Assembly (NCBI GenBank): GCA_017893485.1
Contig: CM030364.1
Location: 250,657,731 to 250,721,730, forward strand
Length of the DNA stretch: 64,000 nucleotides
Reading direction: 5' to 3'
Source of the DNA: Hemerocallis citrina
Lineage: Eukaryota; Streptophyta; Magnoliopsida; Asparagales; Asphodelaceae
Position numbers and translations under genes: made by a program. The notes beneath the pieces are model-generated. The model did no database searches. It was given only the letters and a program-made list of their open reading frames with translations, and had not been told where the DNA came from. Below are positions 39,501 to 52,400 of this stretch, in pieces; position 1 is the stretch's first letter; the number at the start of each line of letters is the position of its first letter.

Positions 39501-42500
39501 AAACAGTATGAATATGCTACTCTCAATTTATTCATGTGAATAATTGTAGAATTGGAAGCTATTCGTGCTGTTATAAAACACCTTTCTGAATGTGCAGACT
39601 TGATTCAATTTATCAGTTCTGCTGACTACAGGGAAATTTTATTTTCATACCAATTTATTTGTGAGGTACTATCAGATGGCAATGAAAATATCAGTAATTT
39701 ATCCTAATTCTCAAATTATGATTCTTACATTTTGTTAATTTATGCGTTGGCTTATTTTTCCTATGTTTTTCTTAGATCAATACTTTTCTTATATTTTATT
39801 TCAAATTTATCTTTGATAAGATTTTAAAAAAATATATAAAAAGAATATACTGGGTATTGATTGACGTTTAAAGTTAATACTATTTTCAGTTGTTCAAAAC
39901 TTCAATTTTTTGTTTCTGTTAATCTCCATTGAGAAGTTTCATTGAGAAGATGATGCTAATCGTTGACGTGAACGGCGTTGTACTCCTCCAAAGCTCCTTT
40001 CCTTGATGTGAAAATTAGGGTTTAGGATTTGAAGTGGATTTCGGGATTAGGGTTAGGGTTGAAGAGGATTTGGGGTGGGGGTTGGTATTGGGTGGTGCGG
40101 AGAGGCATCCAGGGGGTTTCAGGTTGGAAGAGGCGGCGGCGTCGGGTTGGCAGAGTAGGGGGTGTTGGGGTGGTCGCTCGGGGGTGGCAATGGGAGTAAG
40201 AGGACGGGTGTGGTGGTGGTCGGTGAAAGGAGTGAGGGGGTTGCTGGTGCGGTTGAAGGAAGAGAGAGAGAGAGAGTGAAGGCCGATGGGTTTCGGAATC
40301 CACCAAAGAAGAAGAGAAAAAATAAATGGCGGCTGTTGAGGAGGGGGTGTACTTTAAAGTTTCTCTCAAACCCTAATATTATCTCAGAGTCTCACACATA
40401 AGAGATGAACGAAGAGCAAAAATTCAATCACAATATTTTTTTTAGTCAATCAAAAACATTCTTTTTTCATTAATCAAGAAGCTTGGCTCAAAACAAATCA
40501 ATACAAATCTCCAAAATATCCTAATACAGAAAATAAAGGGCGCAAATCGTAAAAGTGCTACGTATGGCTAAAATGCCAAAAATAAATATAAATGCCGAAT
40601 TAAAAATACTAGGCTAATAAAATAGTGATCCCAAACGATGTCTGCGTTGATAGAAGCGCCCAAAACGTTTCGTACTGATGTCCTCATCAATATATGAGTA
40701 TCAAATAGATTAAGTTATACTCCCTACGTCCCAAAATAATTGTCCACTTAGCTATTTTTGCAAGATTTAGAAGTGTTGTAAATTTCCTAACTTGTCCTCC
40801 TTTCTTTCTCTCTCTCCCTTAAATACATTCCACAATCTCAACGTGCAACCATGAATACATTGTGTTTCCTATGAATAGTTGTAAATTAATAGGGCAAAAT
40901 TTCAATAAGCTTATAATTGGCCTAATGAAGTAAAAAATGCTTTAAAATTAGAAATTGGACAATTAATTTGGGACATCCAAAAAGGACAAAGTGGATAGTT
41001 GATTTGGGACTCAGTCTTCCAGTATTTTGTTATTGTTGAGAAAATTTTGTCCAAATACTTGATTTCATTGTCTCACAGTATTATTTCAGGATTTAATAGA
41101 GTTTCATAAACACTAGGCTGAAGAAAGTTATCTAAATCAGAATTGTTATAGTTTAGTTGACTCAAAATGATTAAAACAAGAAGCACTCTTATCTCTAGAA
41201 ATTTTATATTACTAAGAAATATTGTATTCATGGAATGCGGTGTCAATGACCTCCTTTTCCATTACATACCACCAATAATTTACTTGTATAATGCACGCCA
41301 TTTTTTCTAAGTAAAGGGACTTTTCGCCCCAGTTTTAATGAATTGGGGGACCTTTATGCAAATACACAAGTTTTGGTGACTTCAAATTTGCTTTTCATGT
41401 GCATTCATGGTTTTCTTCCTAAGTAGGGGGACTTCGAATATGCAAATATGCTTTTTTGAGGGAATGCGAATATGTTTTACGTATGACATTTTAAGAATGG
41501 TTTGAGTAGCAAGTGCAGTGCATGGGTGTTGGTGGTTGTCCACAAAACACACACAACCCTGCCTTTCGCATTACACACGTAGATTTATCTTTACAAATTA
41601 AATATGTGGAAGTAGTGAACATCAATAAATGTATATATTTCCACATTGTTGTGAAACCGTGAACACTTATTCGGTGGATGCCCACCTATTAAGGTAGCGG
41701 CCCAAGGCCACCTATTTAGGTGGCGACCCAACCAAACTACCAAACCCTAATTTTCCCCTCTATATATATGTTATGAATGAAAAGCCACAATACTTGATTC
41801 GGCTACACCTCTCTCTTTCTTTCTCTTAGAACATGTTATTAGCACGACGTCTCGAGGAGCTCTAAGCCGCTGGTTTAACCATGACAAGAAAGCTATGTCG
41901 TCGAAATTAAAGATCTGTTAATAACACCATGGGTATACATGTTTTACATTTTTATAACGAGATCTTCATGTGAAAATCTTTTAATTGACTTTGAATCTAC
42001 GTTTAAGATCTGTATGCCAATGTTGTGATAATTGATTTTTTAATGTATTTTGAAATATGAGAAAAAACCCAAGATTTTGGAAAAAACCCAAAATTTAACA
42101 CGATTGCCGCCACCTCGATCGTGTGTAGGCAGACCGTTGAAACCAGGCCCCACCGTCGAGTTCGAACATTATGGGTCATCTTGATCGGAAAATCCCCCGG
42201 AAAAAACTCCGTTTTATGGGAGCCACCGTCGATCATCGGGATGGGGTGAAACCCGATTTTCCGATCGAGTTTGGTGTTGGGATCGAAAGCAATAGAAAGG
42301 GTGCCGCCCTCTTCCTGTGCTGCGTCACCATTGCCATTGCCGCACAAGCCTGGGGTCTTATCACGACATGTGTGAGTTTTGGTGTGCGTTCGGGTGGAAA
42401 TAGCAAAGGAGAAGCATGCAAGCGGGTCGTGTCTGATTGGATTGGGTTTGGATTTGGATTTGATCCAAGTCTGAGATAGATCTGACCCGTTATGGATCTT

Positions 42501-45500
42501 GGAACATACCCGTCCCATTCTGAATTGGAATTTTAAATTAGATTTGATGTTTGTTTTCTTTTTTTTCTTTTCTTTTAGCCGAAAAAGGGATTAACATGAA
42601 TTTCAGATTTTATTAATAATAGTACATATTATAATTAATATGATGTTATTACAATTGAAAATACTAGAGGTGCCTTAGTGTATGCTTTTTGCTGATGACA
42701 TCGTCTTAGTAGACAAGACTAGAGCAGGAATCAATGCTAAATTAGAATTGTGGAGATAAACTTTGGAAGCTAGATGCTTTAGAATAAGCAGATCTAAAAT
42801 ATAGTATATGGAGTGTAATTTTAGTGATATTCGAAACACAAATGAGGAAGTAGTGAAGCTTGATGGTCAAGAGATACCTAAGAGAGACCGTTTTCGATAT
42901 TTAGGCTCGATTATACAAAGAGATGGGGAGATTTGTGAAGATGTTATACATAGGAACAAAGCATGGTGGCTTAAGTGAAGAAGTGTCGGTGATGTTTTGT
43001 GTGAAAAGTAACCTTTGAAGTTGAAGGGAAAATTTTATAGGATGACTGTTAGACCATCATTGATATATGGAGCAGAGTGTTGGGTAACAAAGAAACATGT
43101 CAAAAAAATGAGTGTAACGGAGATGAGGATGCTAAGATGGATGTGTGGTAAAACCAGAAAGGATAGAATTAGAATTAAGCATATACGAGATATGGTCAAG
43201 GTAGCTCCTACCAAGATAAATTAAGAGAGAATCGCCTCAGGTAATTTGGACATGTCACACGTAGACCTAGTAGTGCTCCCGTTAGAAAGAGTGATTTGAT
43301 AGGTATTGGGGGTAGAGTTAGGGGTAGGCGAAGACATAAACTTATTTGGGTGGAAACGGTTGGAAAAGATATGATAGCTTGTGGCCTTACAAAATATATT
43401 GTGCTAAACCGAGCAGAATGGAAAACCCGGATTCATGTAGCCGACCCCAACTAGTTGGGAAATTGACTTTGTTGTTATTATTATTATTAGAATTGAAAAT
43501 AACGTGCATGTTTAAATTTATTGTTCATGTGATGACCATGTAAAATACTAGTTGTTTAATTTGTAAACAAATACATTAATTTATTTTATACCATTGTTTT
43601 CATATAGACCATCTTGTACAGTAGTTTTCTACATAAGATATACTCTGTAGTTCGATCTATGTTATTTGGTTTTAAAGTTTCATACTACATATGATATTTG
43701 TATGGTATTTACTGTATAAGAATTATACTATATATAATATATTCTGCAAACAATGATATAAACTCTACATAATCTTCTGTTTCATGTACCTCACGATGAT
43801 ATTAACATGTAAGCAAACACATTTGAAACCATTCCAAGAAGTGGATTTATGGTTTAAATTAACTTATCTGCTGTTTAAATGTAATTGCTCCATTAGCACA
43901 GAAGTTGGGTGATAGACTTATGTACATCATAATTTGTTGATGAATAATTTTTATTTGCCCCTATATTGCATGTATGAATGTACCTGCCAGAATAGAAATA
44001 CCAAAATAACCAAATAAAGTAGCAAATAAAACAGTTCCACATAAAAAACGTGACCTAAAGGTTTTAAAGATTCAGCTCCTTGGAAGAGGTGATTGAATAA
44101 CACAACACAACCTAATGCTCCTGAAGAAGTAGCTCCTGAAGTAGCATTTGACGGTCTGGAAGATGTCTTGAACCAAAAATTCAATTTTTCCAAAACAAAG
44201 TATATTACTCCGGTCGAGGATATGCATCAGATCTCAGAAGAAACTAAGAAAGAGATACCGGTACCCAACAATAATGAGAAATATGTGTTTTATACATAGG
44301 AGAAACTTGGAATCAAAAAGAATTTTTCATGGTTCTCATATGCACTAGCAGATGAAATTAAAATGGGTAATGAAAATGAGAATGACACTGAACCACGAAC
44401 AATCCTTAGATGTCGAAAGAGACAAGATTGGCCAAAATGAAAGGATGCGATTCAAGCAGAACTAGATTTTCACGCACAACGTGGATTGTTTGGCCCTATA
44501 GTACAAACCCCAAAAGGAATAAACCCTGTAGGTTTTAAATGGATGTTTGTAAGACAAAACAAATAAAAAGAATGAGATCCAAAGGTATAAAGCACGGTTA
44601 GTTGCTCAATGATTCTCGCAAAGATCAGAAATATATTATGAAGAAACATTCCTTGGTCATGGACATCATCAAAAAAATGTTACTGATAATTCTAACCCCC
44701 CCCCCCCCCCCCCCCCCCCCCAAAAAAAAGAAATCTAAGCCATTGATAATTCCCCAAAAAATCTGCCGATGTCAAGTTTGTGTTCTCTTGTTCCTCAGGA
44801 TCTTCACCAAGGAGGTCATCATTGTCTATGTTAAGAGTGGCATTGGCTTCAATCGTTTAGATTTTATGATATTTGACCACCGCTTCCTCTGATGCACGAC
44901 AAGTGCGGGATCAATGACCTTCACGCCCACACTTGAAGCATGTATCACTTGGTCCTTTATTACTGGAGGAGGTTGTTGTTGTCCTTGATTTTTTGGATGC
45001 TTCTTTTGCTTCTTCTGCTGCTCACTTTGTCTACCATTGTTGGGGTGATAGCGCTTCCCTCTTCCTTTGTAGCCACCTCTGCTGGAGTGACTATCTCGAC
45101 CACATCCCGTCCTCTGCCAAAACGTTTTTTGCCTCTGCCTTTACCTTTGGAATATCTATCATTGGCATTCGCTTTAGGGAATGCTAGTGATCTAGCATGC
45201 CTAGTATTATGGTTTTCATGACTATTATTTTCCTCAGCAACTAGCTGCACAGAAATGAGTTCAGAAATTTTCGAGAAATTTCATTCTTTATATTGTTGTT
45301 GCAACAATACGTTAGTGGCATGGAATGTGGAGAGGGTTTTGTCGATCATTTGCTCCTGGGTAACCAGTTCTCCACAGGCTCCTCTGTACAGGCTCCTCTG
45401 CTCAAGGAGTACTCAGCATGTGTACCAGGTCCAGGGAGCTGAGACAAAGCTTAGCATTCAACTTTCAGGCGAGGTAATTATTTCGGCTCACATCTAGGGC

Positions 45501-48500
45501 AACGAACTCCAACCTGGTAAGGTTTGACATCCGGAGGTAAAAAAATATTAATACAAGTAATATCAAATCAGGTGATCAAAACAAGGAAAACAAGGATACT
45601 AGATTCCTTTACGTTGGCTATAATAGATTGCGAATCTTTTTTTATATATAAATATCATACTAATAAATGCACCGTCAGTGTTTGAGCAACACCTAAAAAC
45701 ACTAGTCAGAGGAGTCGAACTCCTGATCTGATGTACAAAAGCCTATCACCTAACCTCTGTACTAATGGAGCAATTACATTTAAACAACAGATAAGTTGAT
45801 TTAAACCAAAATTCCACTTCGTGGAATAGTTTCAAATGTATTTACTGACACGTTAATATCATCGTGCAATACATGAAACAAAAGATTATGCACAGTATAT
45901 ATCATTGTTTGTAGAATATATCATATGTAGTATGATTTTTATGCTGTATATACCATACAAATATCATATGTAGTATGAAACTTTAAAACCATAAAACATA
46001 GATTGAACTACAAAGTATATCTCTTGCAGAAAACTACTGTAGAAGACATAGTCTATATGAAAGCAATGGTATAAAATAAATTAATCTATTTGTTTATAAA
46101 TTAAACAACTAGTATTTTACATGGTCATCACATGAACAGTAAATTTAAACATACATGTTATTTTCAATTGTAATAACATCATATTAACTGGTCGGGTCGG
46201 GTCTGTTTCCAGATCCATAACGGGTCGGATCTGTCTTAGGCTTGGATCAAATCCAAACCTAGTCCAATCTGACCTGACTCGCTTGCATACTTCTCCTTTG
46301 CTATTTCCACTTGAATGCACACCAAACTCACACATACCGGGATAAGACCCCAGGCTTGTGCGATGATGGTGATGGTGGCACAACACAGGGAGAGGGCAAC
46401 AGTGGTCGGTCGGCTGTGGATAGGTACGGCAAACCCACCCTTTCTCTTGTTTTTCGTCCCAACACCAATCTCGTTCGGGAAATTGAAATTCACCCCATCC
46501 TGATGATTGGCGTCGACAACGTCGCCAAAGCTAGGGCGGTGGCTGCTGTTGGTGACTCCCATAATTCGGCCAAACCATCTACTTCTCAGGCCATCTCTCT
46601 CAAACTCGGAAAATCCATCAAGCGGAGTTGAACTCTGGGGGATTTTCCTATCGAGATGACCCCCAACGTTCGAACTCGATGGGGCCTGGTTTCAACGGTC
46701 CGCTCAGACACCATCGAGGTGGCGGCAGCTGTATCCGGCAAGCAGTGAAGTGGAGGAAAAATTTAGGGATTTTCCAAAGTCTTGGGGTTTTTCTCATATT
46801 TCAAAAATAAATTAATATGACATGAATAAATCAATTATCACAACAATGACATGGATCTTACACGTAAATTCAAAGTCGATTAACAAGTTTTCACATGAAG
46901 ATCTCGTTATAAAAACGTGAAGCATGTATACCCATGGTGTTATTAACAGATCATTAAGTTCGGTGACATACCTTTCTTGTCATGGTTAAACCAATGGTCT
47001 AGAGCTCCTCGAGACGTCGTGCTGATACTGTGTTCCAAAACAGAGAGATAGCGAGGAGTAGCCGAATCAAGTATTGTGGTTTTTCATTCATAACATGTAT
47101 ATAGAGGGGAAAATTAGGGTTTGTTAGTTTGGTTGGGCCGCCACCTTAATAGGTGGGCATCCACCTAAATAGGTGGTCACGATTTCACAACACTCCCCAG
47201 GATGCCCACTTTAAAACACTACCTCATTAAAACATTCCTAAGGAAAAATTATTGGTGATAGAAAGGAGTACAACTAATTCTTCAGAAATATGATTCTTCA
47301 GGAATTTAAGTGGGTGCGACTTACATTGCCTCATTAAAACATTTCGAAGGAAAAACCCAGTGGAAAAAACCTTATCGAAGGAAAATAGTACAATGACATT
47401 TTAAGAATGGTTGAGTAGCAAGTGTAGTGCATGGGTGGTAGTTGTCCACAAAACACAGTACCCTATCTTTCGCATTACACAGAGAGATTTTATCTTTTCA
47501 AATTAAATATATGGAAGTAGTGAAAGGGTTTTTAACGTGTGCCCCTAACAAATATATGAATATCACATGTAACTCTCACCAGTATGTATTTTCATATTTG
47601 TCCCTAACAATGTCTCATTTCTTAGTTACCCTTCTAGTTAAAAAAACTCAAAACATCGGAGAATTTATAGTTTTCTTAATGGGCTTGATGGAAAATGACT
47701 GAAAGATGCTCTTCTCTACTATTCAAACTTCTTCCTCCTTGTAAACCTAGGCGATTGTTGTTTCAATCGAAACTTGTCAGTTTTTCTCAAAATTTCTTCG
47801 CTTGTTTCAAGAAATGGACAAATTTACAATGCATCTATGAAAACTACTTCTTCCTCATGTTTCATCTCCAAGTTTGCCGTCATTCTTGCATTTCTAGTGA
47901 CAGATTGTAAGCTCTCATTCATTTCCTTTAATTCTCTCTAAAATTCTTAACTCTTTTTCATTTGATTTTTTAATTTAATTTTCCAATCGATTGTTATATT
48001 CATATAGTAAGGAGTGCTTCTTTCACCTACTTTGTTGTTTTCCTCCGTTGACGGGTTTTCTCTTGGAAGTAGGGACTCGAGAGCAATAGAAGAGGAAGTC
48101 CGTCCCGAAGTGAGTCAATTTCTTCCCCAGAAGTACTCGTCGCCTGGTTCAAATAGGCTTCTACGAGTTAGAAAGGAAGTGAAACCAACCTATTGCCCTA
48201 TGCCTATAGCTTGACGGCTGAGTTCGGGTAACTGTTCAATGAACCAGTGTACCGTTTGGTCCCTGTAGAGGGGGACAACCGTTTTCTCGGACATAACACA
48301 GATATGATCCCATCGACGAGATAATTGACCGATGGAGCCTTTGACCTTTAAATCATAGTTAAGTTGGGGATATTTAACATAGGGATAAATATGAAATGAG
48401 GTCCAAATTGTTAGGGGCGAATATGAAAATACACATTTATGAGGGAGGGGCATATATTATATTAGCATACTAGGTATGCTCGTGGGCACGTGCCTACGAC

Positions 48501-49436
48501 ACGTATTCGGAACGATACAACATATGAAAAATCATGTAAACAGTAAGGGATGATTTATATAGTTCATTTGCTAGTTGACGTTGATGTATTGATGTACTTT
48601 GAAGTAGGATGATGAAGTGATCTTGATGTTTATTGGTTTGTATATTGCATGATTATTTGTCAGTAGCTCGAGATTCAAAAATAGTATTGTGAATCTACAA
48701 CAGTAGTGAATCGGAAATTCCTTGCTATGTGTGACTTGAGCATAAGATATTTCATTTTTGATTTGGAGTCTAACATAAGTAGCAATTCATTTTCTAACTG
48801 CATGAGTTACGGTTAATGCCTCAAACTATGAGTTAGTTCCCCCTTGTTTGTTTTTTATGTAGTTAACCGAGTATGAATTTAAAATAGAAAATTTGTTGTG
48901 ATGTATACGTGAAGTGAAATTACAACAAAGCAGATCAAGATACAATTTTGCAGCTACAAAAACTCGAAATACAGGGATTAAGCATGGATTTGTCGATAAA
49001 AGCACGATCAAGCGAGTCAATTAAAGAATTTGCAACTATCTTTCGAAGCAGCAAATGCCCAAATATTCAAAAAAAACATAATCCGAAATTGCACAATAAT
49101 AAAAAAACATTCTAATCAAAATTAACTCAGTGAAGCATTCTAATCTAAAATAATTACTCAGTGAAGTATAACACAATCAGATCAAATATGGTAATTCAAA
49201 AGCAATTAAATGTAAGTGAATGTTATTAAGTTATGAAAGCATAATCCGAAAAAAACATAATTAAAATTTTGAAATAATTAAAAAAAGCATAATCCGTAAT
49301 TGCATAACCAAAAATAACATTCACTATTTTTTTGTTGTTGTTGACATACCTGGGTAAAAAAAGAGAGAAGAAAGAGAAAGAATTATGAAAAAGGATAAAA
49401 GAGGGAATTATGAAAAAGGATAAAAGAGGGGGGAGG

Positions 49437-49473
<37 letters not shown>

Positions 49474-52400
49474 ATAAATGAAGGAGGTGTTTTGTTTTTT
49501 TTTTGGGGGGGGGGAATTATTTGGGAGGGAAAATGTCTTTTTTGGGAGCAAAAATCTAGACCGTTGATTTTCTTCCAAATGAATGAGAGCCACTTGATAG
49601 CTTTCGTTGTATTTTGTTATATAGATTTGTTAGAGCATCTGTAGTCGTTTGCCAAATATCGATAAAATGGATATTTGGCAAACGAATGTGCCGTCGCTCA
49701 AATATGGATAAATTCAAATCGATTCTCATTTATAGCACACGACTGTAGCGATTTATCGATAAAATGGATATTTGGCAAACGAACGTGCTGCACTCGTTTG
49801 CCAAATATCCATTTTATCGATAAATCGCTACAGTCGTGTGCTATAAATGAGAATAGATTTGAGAATTATCCATATTTGAGCGACGGCACTTCGAGTGCCG
49901 TCGCACACCAAAAAAAAAATTTGCCGCGTCGGACGGCACTTCATGTGCCGTCCTTTGATTTTTTAATTTTTTTTTCAATTAAAAAAACCCAGTGCAGGCC
50001 GAAATCCTCGGACGGCACTTGAAGTGCCGTTTGGAGGGTTTTGTAATTTTTAATATTTTTTTTGGCAATTTTTGAAAATGTTTTTGCAATTTTTAAATTT
50101 TTTTTGCAATTTCTGAAATGTTTTTGTAATTTTTTGTAATTACTGAAATGTTTTTGTAATTTCCGGAAAAGCGGAAAATGACAACAAAAAGTTTCACTAC
50201 CCTCTTGGACGGCACTTCATGTGCCGTCCGTGCTTTCGAACCTATTTTTTTATTTTATTTTTTTTTTCTTCTCCGACGGCACTTCTTGTGCCGTCGCTCC
50301 GTGTATTTTTTTTTTTTTTTTGCCATCGGACGGCACTTCGAGTGCCGTCCCACAAAATTAAGCATTTTTTTTTCTCTCCGACGGCACTTCATGTGCCGTC
50401 GCTTATTATTTTACGATAGATTGCTAAAAAATAGCTTTTAATGAGTGTAGCCAAAGTTCGATTCTTATTTCCATTTATCCATATATCCATTTTTTCACCC
50501 ACAACGACTACAGATGCTCTTAGGGGTATACATGGTAAAAATCCTTTTTGAAATGGGAGAAAAGAGAACAGGTGTGAAGCACGGCCATATCTTCGCACTT
50601 GATTTTGCAAATGGGACAGAGAATTGGAGTGTATCAAACCCAAATAGGTCTAGGTGTGTGTATGTGCATATCATGGAATCTTTGCCTTCCACGATTCGAA
50701 ATCATGAGAATTCATGTAATTTGAACACCTCTCTCTCTCTCTCTCTCTCTCAATACACATACACACGCAGACATGCGAGCACACACATATATATGTCTTC
50801 AAATCTTGAATGGAAGACGATTCAAATGTAACCTGGACATCACGTTCCTTCTCTTTATATATACTATATCATTAGTATGTGCAAAGCACATACTAGTTTT
50901 CCCTTCATACTCGTAATTAAGAGGCTCATTTATCACCTACTGCACAATAATGTTATCAACTTCCAGCGTTGCTTTAGAACGGTATAATGAGGCAAGTATT
51001 TGGAATGAGCTCATTTGAGTTCAACCAAGCACACCCTTCTCACATTAAATATTTGTTTCTGCTTGTGTGTGTATATATTTCCCAAAGAGAGAGCACCCCA
51101 GCACTCCTCTCCCTTTCCCCCTTCTCCACTCATATGTGGGCAAAATGCAGGGGGGGGGGGGGGGTTTCGGGGGCGGGGGGGGGGGGGGGGCGGTGTTGTT
51201 GAGCATACGAGAGAGAATCATGGTTTTAGGAGAGATTCGTGCATACAGGATAGATGTGGATGGTGGTCATCATGATCTCCCTGCCTAAAATGTGTGCATA
51301 TGAAAAGTGTCCCTAAACCACCTAATCCATTTATTTTGCAACCACTTGACGGTTAAGTACAACCATCTCAAACTATTACCTGTTTTTTATACACATCTTA
51401 AGACACATACCATGATAAAGGTGTGCACCGTCTATAGCATGGCCCACTCAGTTGTAATTTTTCTCTAGTAGGAAATTTCCTCATATATAGTACAGTTCTG
51501 GGAGTGTTTGAATACGTTGACCCATTCAACAAATTGTTGCAAAATCAGCCATATCTCAGTTCATAAATGTTTTCAAACTCTCACCCTCCTACTTTTTATT
51601 TCATAAAGATCTTTCTTGTCAATGTGGACCGTTCGTTTTAATGACACCGGCCTATGCATCTCCTTTTCCTTATAGTCAAACCTCTTTATAGTGATATTCT
51701 ATATAGGAATAACCTCTATGTAGTCATAAAAAGTCTTGGAACTAATAGATAAGAATAAACTCCACATTGAAATAAGTTAATATTTTTCTAGGTCCCGTCT
51801 TAAGGAACTTGCCTCAACATAGTAATGATTATTTGTATGTTGCAAAAAATATATGTTATGTTACATTAAATGTTTCAGATGAAATAAAACAGGTATCTAA
51901 AGTTGTTTGAGATAATGATTTATTCTTTAGAATTGTTGCCACATCTTTGAACTTGCAACTTGCGGGTATGTAATAATTCTTTAGCATGAACACCTTTTTG
52001 AAACTATATCCATCTCTTTTACCAATGTCTATACTTTGGATTTGACATGTTCCATTAATTAATTATTAATTAATTATTAATGTAGTGCATATTTTACCTC
52101 TATACCACTTGCATTAAGAACAACTAAGTTAAAACAATAATTTTTTTAACTACACCTCTATTAAGTTATAACCTCATCATACTAATAAAATTAGTTTGGT
52201 CCCAACATTATTACTAGAGGGGTTTTACTGTATGTGTGTCTGCCCTTCTCCTTGTTTAGCAGGTGAAAATCACTACTGACAGGGCCAACCCCCCAATGGA
52301 GGTGGCCGTCTCGGGCCCCCGATTTTTTTTGCAATTTTAGGGGCCCAAAATTTTTTCCCCTTGTATTTACATATACGGATTTTTGTGCGTAATATATATT

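Larger units (their letters stand above)
41647..44695 (+). mobile_element. Left copia remnant of a head-to-head pair
   Basis: A short LTR (41647-41833, TGTTGTGAAACCGTG...TTAGAACA) is followed by TGTTATTAGCACGACGTCTC, the primer-site region. A long leader (to about 43930) comes next, interrupted by an RTE LINE, then a decayed copia pol piece. The LTR and leader are repeated in inverted orientation at 45770-47192. The element is cut at a poly-C tract near 44696. Confidence 0.75.
44740..47202 (-). mobile_element. Right copia remnant of the head-to-head pair
   Basis: On the minus strand it reads a polypurine-like TCCTGGGGAG (47202-47193), LTR (47192-47031), primer-site region CAGTATCAGCACGACGTCTC, leader (to about 45770) and gag (about 45490-44880), then the poly-C junction. 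The LTR and leader are inverted copies of 41647-43930. Having a polypurine tract before and a primer site after the same LTR is the structure expected at the junction of tandem elements or from a one-LTR circle. Confidence 0.75.

Noticed and set aside
40034..40369. GC-rich frames on both strands near 40034-40369
   Set aside because: They fall in the GC-rich middle of a degenerate LTR like that of the chromovirus.
42003..42518. 171-codon frame on the minus strand
   Set aside because: It lies in the copia leader, has no domain and is not kept in the inverted copy near 46190-46700.
44602..44892. 96-codon frame with poly-Pro
   Set aside because: It reads through the poly-C junction between two copia fragments.
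45700..45772. A true tRNA gene
   Set aside because: Box A and B motifs are present but the acceptor and anticodon arms do not pair, so it was listed only as tRNA-like.
50178..50441. Phe-rich frames in the Harbinger-like element
   Set aside because: They are produced by T-rich spacers between palindromes.
50873..50896. Palindrome followed by TAGT as a Helitron 3' end
   Set aside because: The expected gap between hairpin and CTRR is missing and no matching 5' TC end was found.
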